Source: Chloroflexi bacterium UBA2235
GTDB lineage: Bacteria > Chloroflexota > UBA11872 > UBA12225
Reading direction: 5' to 3'
Assembly (NCBI GenBank): GCA_002347925.1
Contig: DDYL01000049.1
Location: 4,778 to 13,104, forward strand
Length of the DNA stretch: 8,327 nucleotides
Numbering within the stretch: the first letter of the stretch is position 1; every line of letters starts with the position of its first letter. The notes under the pieces were generated by a model, which worked only from the letters and a program-made list of their open reading frames with translations, had not been told where the DNA came from and ran no database searches. A program made the translations under genes and the position numbers. This document shows, in pieces, positions 6,801-8,327 of the stretch.

Positions 6801-8327
6801 TCAACAACGGTTTCCGGCCTCAGTTCCGCTTACACGGTTGCCCTTGGACTTACCGGTGTCACAGGCGTCGGTGGAGAGGCCTCTTCCATCGACATCAGCG
6901 TTTCGGGTGACGCCTTGGTCAATGACGCCTTCGGAAACTCGCTCACTGTCACCATGCCAACGGGTTCCGTTTCTGGTTACATCCTCGATACCGTGGCACC
7001 GCGCGTCACATCGATCACGCGTGCGGTGGGTGTCCCGTCGCTGATTGGTGCGCAATCGACCCCGACGTTCATGGTCACGTTCTCGGAAGCGGTCACGGGC
7101 GTCGCCACGAGTTCGTTCACGGTGGTGACTGGACCCTCGGTCACTGGATCCCCGACGGTGAAATCCGTCATGCCGGCATCGGCCACGACCACGTTTGCCG
7201 TGGCTCTTGACTTGACAGGGACCACCGCATCGGGTCAAGCAACGTCTACGATCGGGCTAGACATCCCCTTGGGGGCCATGATTTTCGACACAGCCGGAAA
7301 TAGCATCGCCACGGGAACCACCCCAGCGCAACTTGACGTCTTCACTATTGATACCGTCGCTCCTCGCCTCACGACAGCAACTCCGACCGACGGATTGCTG
7401 GCAGACCGGATCAACGGGACACACCCTCTAACATTTCAGGTTGTGTTCACGAAGTCCGTGACAAACGTCACTGCGGGTGCGTTCACGGTCGAACGTGGTT
7501 CATCGGTCGCTGGCACACCCATCATTGCCGTATCTGGGTCGGGGTCGATCTACGACTTATCAGTTGGACTAAGTGGCCTTAGCGCACCGGGTGATGGCGG
7601 CTCAACCCTTCAGATCGGCCTCGCTTCACCGTCACCCATTGCAGACGCCGCCGGTAATCCTGTCGCTTTGGAACCGTCCCTCTTCGGGGCTGCCAAAACG
7701 CTTGACACCGTTCGCCCGGAAATTGCTTCGGTCCGCCGGCCACCTCTCGTCCCAGAGGTCACGGCGGGCGCGCTACCAGTCGAGTTCATCGTGTCGATGA
7801 CCGAACCTGTCAAGGACGTCTCCGCGAGTACGTTCGCGGTGAAGACCGGTTTGGGGATCATCGGGGCACCGATAATCAGGACCTTCGCTCCGATACCTGG
7901 CTCAGATACCGACTTTGCCATTGGCGTCAGTTTGACAGGTGTGATTGGCGCTGGCGATCCAACATCAACAGTCGGGATCGTTGTTGCCTCCGGGGCACCC
8001 GGGACGGACCTGGCGGGGAACCTCGTTAGTCCGCATACCGGGAATTTACCGCTAGCGTCTTCGAACTATGTTCTGTCAAACCTTCCCCCAAGTAGCCTGG
8101 GAGGCGGAGGCTCTGATCCTGCACCACCTCGCGTAATCCGCGTGCCAACGCCGGTCGCGCCGATGCCGGAAAGTCCTGTCCCTGTCGTTTCCACCGGCAG
8201 CACGACGGCCTCACCCAACCAGGACCAGTCGCCTGGCGGATTGCCCGACGCCGAACCCGTTGCGGTCAGCGCCCGTCAGCAGATTGCATTCAGCGATGCC
8301 TTGAAGTCCGCCGGTAGCGCGGCCACG
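1..8327 (+). CDS. Giant multidomain RCC1-repeat / Ig-like repeat protein, partial at both ends
   Basis: Frame 3 is open across the whole window: 2,775 full codons from base 3 to 8327, with bases 1-2 ending an upstream codon. I translated it throughout and met no stop. The frame never shifts: the recurring Y-C-W-G motif stays in phase from residue 40 to 2121. Domains in order: RCC1 blades (1-272), Ig1 (275-396), Ig2 first half (397-451), 14 RCC1 blades (452-1158), Ig2 second half (1159-1223), Ig3 (1228-1347), Ig4 first half (1348-1412), 14 RCC1 blades (1413-2145), Ig4 second half (2146-2206), Ig5-Ig8 (2207-2690), and a Pro/Ser/Thr-rich linker. The sequence is rich in Gly, Ser, Thr, Ala and Val, has few lysines, and its cysteines occur only in blades. 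RCC1 blades form beta-propellers that bind proteins or other ligands. I infer a secreted or surface adhesin-like protein. No catalytic motif, signal peptide or membrane segment is visible, and the exact function is unknown. Confidence 0.93.
825..1190 (+). other. Ig-like domain 1 (complete)
   Basis: Residues 275-396 form a full bacterial Ig-like module. It opens with I-S-S-I-T-R-G and continues through F-V-V-S-F-S-R-S-V-S-G-V and a strand with G-T-P-V-V-S-S-V. The alternating strand H-T-V-T-V-S-L-A-G-V follows, then V-D-T-G-G-N, and the module closes on the linker Y-L-L-D-T-V-A-P. This matches the common bacterial Ig-like pattern in which a 'sEpVtGV' strand is followed by a 'D-x-x-G-N' motif and a 'DTVAP' linker. 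It contains no cysteine. Such modules usually act as rigid spacers in surface proteins. It is the best template for showing that the following module is split. Confidence 0.82.
1191..1355 (+). other. Ig-like domain 2, first half (split by RCC1 array B)
   Basis: Residues 397-451 repeat the first half of the Ig pattern: A-P-S-I-T-S-V-I-R-A, then a strand ending F-T-V-T-T-S-E-P-V-T-G-V, S-F-E-V-V-T-G-S-G-I and S-S-S-P-T-F. Sequence homology to Ig1 stops at the loop that in Ig1 joins G-T-P-V-V to H-T-V-T-V-S-L. An RCC1 blade begins here instead. The missing second half reappears about 707 residues later, after array B. The two halves together have about the length of an ordinary module, lacking only part of the loop. 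Confidence 0.78.
1356..3476 (+). repeat. RCC1 array B: 14 blades nested in Ig-like domain 2
   Basis: I count 14 RCC1-type blades, starting near bases 1371, 1521, 1683, 1830, 1977, 2127, 2271, 2424, 2574, 2730, 2880, 3039, 3186 and 3336. The period is about 150 bases. Each blade has two cysteines; the first of each pair is at residues 468, 518, 572, 621, 670, 720, 768, 819, 869, 921, 971, 1024, 1073 and 1123, with the second 9-12 residues later. Typical blades read W-x-x-I-S-A-G-x-S-H-T-C-G-I, A-Y-C-W-G-A-N, G-Q-L-G-D-G-T. Blades 5 to 8 have lost the G-D-G part of the loop, and blades 9 and 10 lack the leading Trp. RCC1-fold propellers normally have seven blades, so 14 could form two consecutive propellers. 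The structural reading is inference; the count is read directly from the sequence. Confidence 0.92.
3477..3671 (+). other. Ig-like domain 2, second half (resumes after array B)
   Basis: Residues 1159-1223 carry the parts missing from residues 397-451. There is an alternating strand F-T-A-Y-V-N-L-S-G-V-T-G, a strand A-T-F-T-L-G-L, the V-D-T-S-G-N motif, and a closing S-Y-I-L-D-N-A-T-G-V-A-P linker. These align in order with the second half of Ig1 (V-T-V-S-L-A-G-V, T-I-G-L-A-L, V-D-T-G-G-N, Y-L-L-D-T-V-A-P). No first half precedes it directly; RCC1 blade B14 does. The linker has an extra A-T-G before V-A-P compared with its relatives. Confidence 0.77.
3684..4043 (+). other. Ig-like domain 3 (complete)
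   Basis: Residues 1228-1347 form an uninterrupted Ig-like module. It runs P-S-V-T-S-I-S-R-V-G, F-K-V-V-F-S-K-P-V-V-G-V, G-I-V-G-S-P-A-V-A-S-V, F-T-V-S-L-S, S-T-V-G-L-G-V and I-A-D-L-V-G, and ends at F-I-L-D-N-V-K-P. The D-x-x-G-N motif is altered to A-D-L-V-G-T, so the conserved Asn is lost. It separates the two Ig modules that carry nested RCC1 arrays, as Ig1 precedes the first of them. Confidence 0.8.
4044..4238 (+). other. Ig-like domain 4, first half (split by RCC1 array C)
   Basis: Residues 1348-1412 give the first half of an Ig-like module: K-P-S-L-V-S-I-V-P, F-A-V-T-Y-S-E-A-V-S-G-V, G-S-F-V-L-E-P-G-A-G-I, S-G-T-P-T-L-T-A-T. It has a somewhat longer, Pro/Val-rich first loop (G-F-P-A-G-V-P-V-P). 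The similarity to complete modules ends just after the G-T-P-T strand, the same position at which domain 2 is interrupted, and RCC1 blade C1 begins at once. Confidence 0.77.
4239..6437 (+). repeat. RCC1 array C: 14 blades nested in Ig-like domain 4
   Basis: Fourteen blades start near bases 4248, 4398, 4548, 4716, 4884, 5052, 5214, 5364, 5514, 5667, 5832, 5997, 6141 and 6297. Cysteine pairs are at residues 1427/1437, 1477/1487, 1527/1543, 1583/1599, 1639/1655, 1699/1709, 1749/1759, 1799/1809, 1849/1859, 1900/1910, 1955/1965, 2010/2020, 2058/2068 and 2109/2119. Blades 3, 4 and 5 have a hairpin six residues longer than usual. Blade 2 has Phe in place of the conserved His. The last three blades have Tyr, Thr and Tyr there, and blades 13 and 14 also lack the leading Trp. 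The strong motif G-Q-[LVI]-G-D-G-T is kept in most blades. The count again equals two seven-bladed propellers. Function by homology is ligand or protein binding; no partner can be inferred. Confidence 0.92.
6438..6620 (+). other. Ig-like domain 4, second half (resumes after array C)
   Basis: Residues 2146-2206 begin with an alternating strand M-W-T-L-A-V-G-M-T-G-V. They continue through A-T-A-T-L-K-L-K-A, S-D-A-A-G-N and Y-T-G-F-I-V-D-T-D-T-P. These are the second-half landmarks of an Ig-like module in the right order. No first half lies directly upstream; blade C14 does. Together with residues 1348-1412 it makes one module of ordinary size. The stretch R-G-D-G-G-R-D is unusually charged for this protein. 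Confidence 0.76.
6621..6998 (+). other. Ig-like domain 5 (complete)
   Basis: Residues 2207-2332 are a canonical, uninterrupted module: P-T-V-T-S-I-T-R-T, Y-R-V-V-F-S-E-P-V-S-G-V, S-S-F-V-V-R-L-G-S-G-V, G-T-P-T-V, Y-T-V-A-L-G-L-T-G-V, N-D-A-F-G-N and Y-I-L-D-T-V-A-P. It retains the loop (about D-A-V-I-A-D-A-S-T-T-V-S-G) that is replaced by RCC1 arrays in domains 2 and 4. It therefore marks the insertion point well. Confidence 0.82.
6999..7361 (+). other. Ig-like domain 6 (complete)
   Basis: Residues 2333-2453 read P-R-V-T-S-I-T-R-A-V-G, F-M-V-T-F-S-E-A-V-T-G-V, S-F-T-V-V-T-G-P-S-V, G-S-P-T-V-K-S-V, F-A-V-A-L-D-L-T-G, S-T-I-G-L-D-I, F-D-T-A-G-N and F-T-I-D-T-V-A-P. It is uninterrupted and has no cysteine. 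It closely resembles domain 5 at both ends, as expected for modules multiplied by tandem duplication. Confidence 0.82.
7362..7715 (+). other. Ig-like domain 7 (complete)
   Basis: Residues 2454-2571 keep the module pattern with some divergence: F-Q-V-V-F-T-K-S-V-T-N-V in place of F-S-E-P-V-x-G-V, then A-F-T-V-E-R-G, A-G-T-P-I-I-A-V, Y-D-L-S-V-G-L-S-G-L, S-T-L-Q-I-G-L, A-D-A-A-G-N and a closing L-D-T-V-R-P. The Glu of the E-P-V core is replaced by Lys, as in domain 3. The closing linker has Arg where most modules have Ala. Confidence 0.8.
7716..8072 (+). other. Ig-like domain 8 (complete, last of the series)
   Basis: Residues 2572-2690 read P-E-I-A-S-V-R-R, F-I-V-S-M-T-E-P-V-K-D-V, S-T-F-A-V-K-T-G-L-G-I, G-A-P-I-I-R, F-A-I-G-V-S-L-T-G-V, S-T-V-G-I-V-V and T-D-L-A-G-N. 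Domain 8 ends with N-Y-V-L-S-N-L-P-P rather than the usual L-D-T-V-A-P, so no further Ig-like module of this type follows directly. This divergence of the closing linker marks the end of the repeat region. Confidence 0.78.
8088..8258 (+). other. Pro/Ser/Thr/Gly-rich linker after the Ig-like series
   Basis: Residues 2696-2752 begin with S-S-L-G-G-G-G-S and continue as a low-complexity stretch rich in Pro, Val, Ser and Thr (for example P-A-P-P-R, V-P-T-P-V-A-P-M-P). It has no recognisable domain pattern. Such segments in bacterial surface proteins usually act as flexible or wall-spanning linkers. The remaining bases to 8327 encode a different kind of sequence (V-S-A-R-Q-Q-I-A-F-S-D-A-L-K) that may open a new C-terminal domain. 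It is too short to identify, and no anchor motif is visible. Confidence 0.65.

Noticed and set aside
1..8327. Pseudogene or frameshifted gene
   Set aside because: The frame is uninterrupted for 2,775 codons and motif phase is constant, so there is no sign of decay.

Overview
The whole 8,327-base window lies inside one very large protein-coding gene on the + strand. Frame 3 (first full codon at base 3, last at 8325) reads 2,775 codons without a stop. Neither a start nor a stop codon belonging to this gene is present, so the gene extends beyond both ends. I see no second gene, RNA gene, promoter, terminator, mobile element or CRISPR array. In the residue numbers used here, residue n begins at base 3n.

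The product is a modular, probably secreted or surface-exposed protein made of two kinds of repeat. The first is the RCC1-type beta-propeller blade of about 50 residues, with a G-x-x-H-T-C core, a Y-C-W-G strand and a G-Q-L-G-D-G loop. The second is a bacterial Ig-like domain of about 120 residues, with an F-S-E-P-V-x-G-V core, a D-x-x-G-N motif and an L-D-T-V-A-P linker. The order is: RCC1 array A (five full blades plus the end of a sixth, cut by the window edge); Ig1; first half of Ig2; RCC1 array B (14 blades); second half of Ig2; Ig3; first half of Ig4; RCC1 array C (14 blades); second half of Ig4; Ig5 to Ig8; then a Pro/Ser/Thr/Gly-rich linker leading into an unidentified segment at the right edge.

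The most striking feature is that arrays B and C are not simply strung between Ig domains. Each sits inside an Ig-like domain, at the same place in the fold, and each has exactly 14 blades, twice the seven of a classical RCC1 propeller. The unit 'complete Ig + Ig split by 14 blades' therefore occurs twice in tandem (about residues 275-1227 and 1228-2206). Every one of the 33 complete blades carries one cysteine pair at the two ends of the same hairpin. I found no cysteine outside the blades, which suggests one disulfide per blade and an extracytoplasmic location.

The organism is probably a bacterium of moderately high GC (about 60% by eye). RCC1/Ig-like giant proteins of this style, and the secreted RCC1-fold protein BLIP-II of Streptomyces, make Actinomycetota a reasonable but unproven guess. 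The likely role is adhesion or ligand binding at the cell surface. The window contains no catalytic domain, and the secretion signal and cell anchor, if any, must lie outside it.
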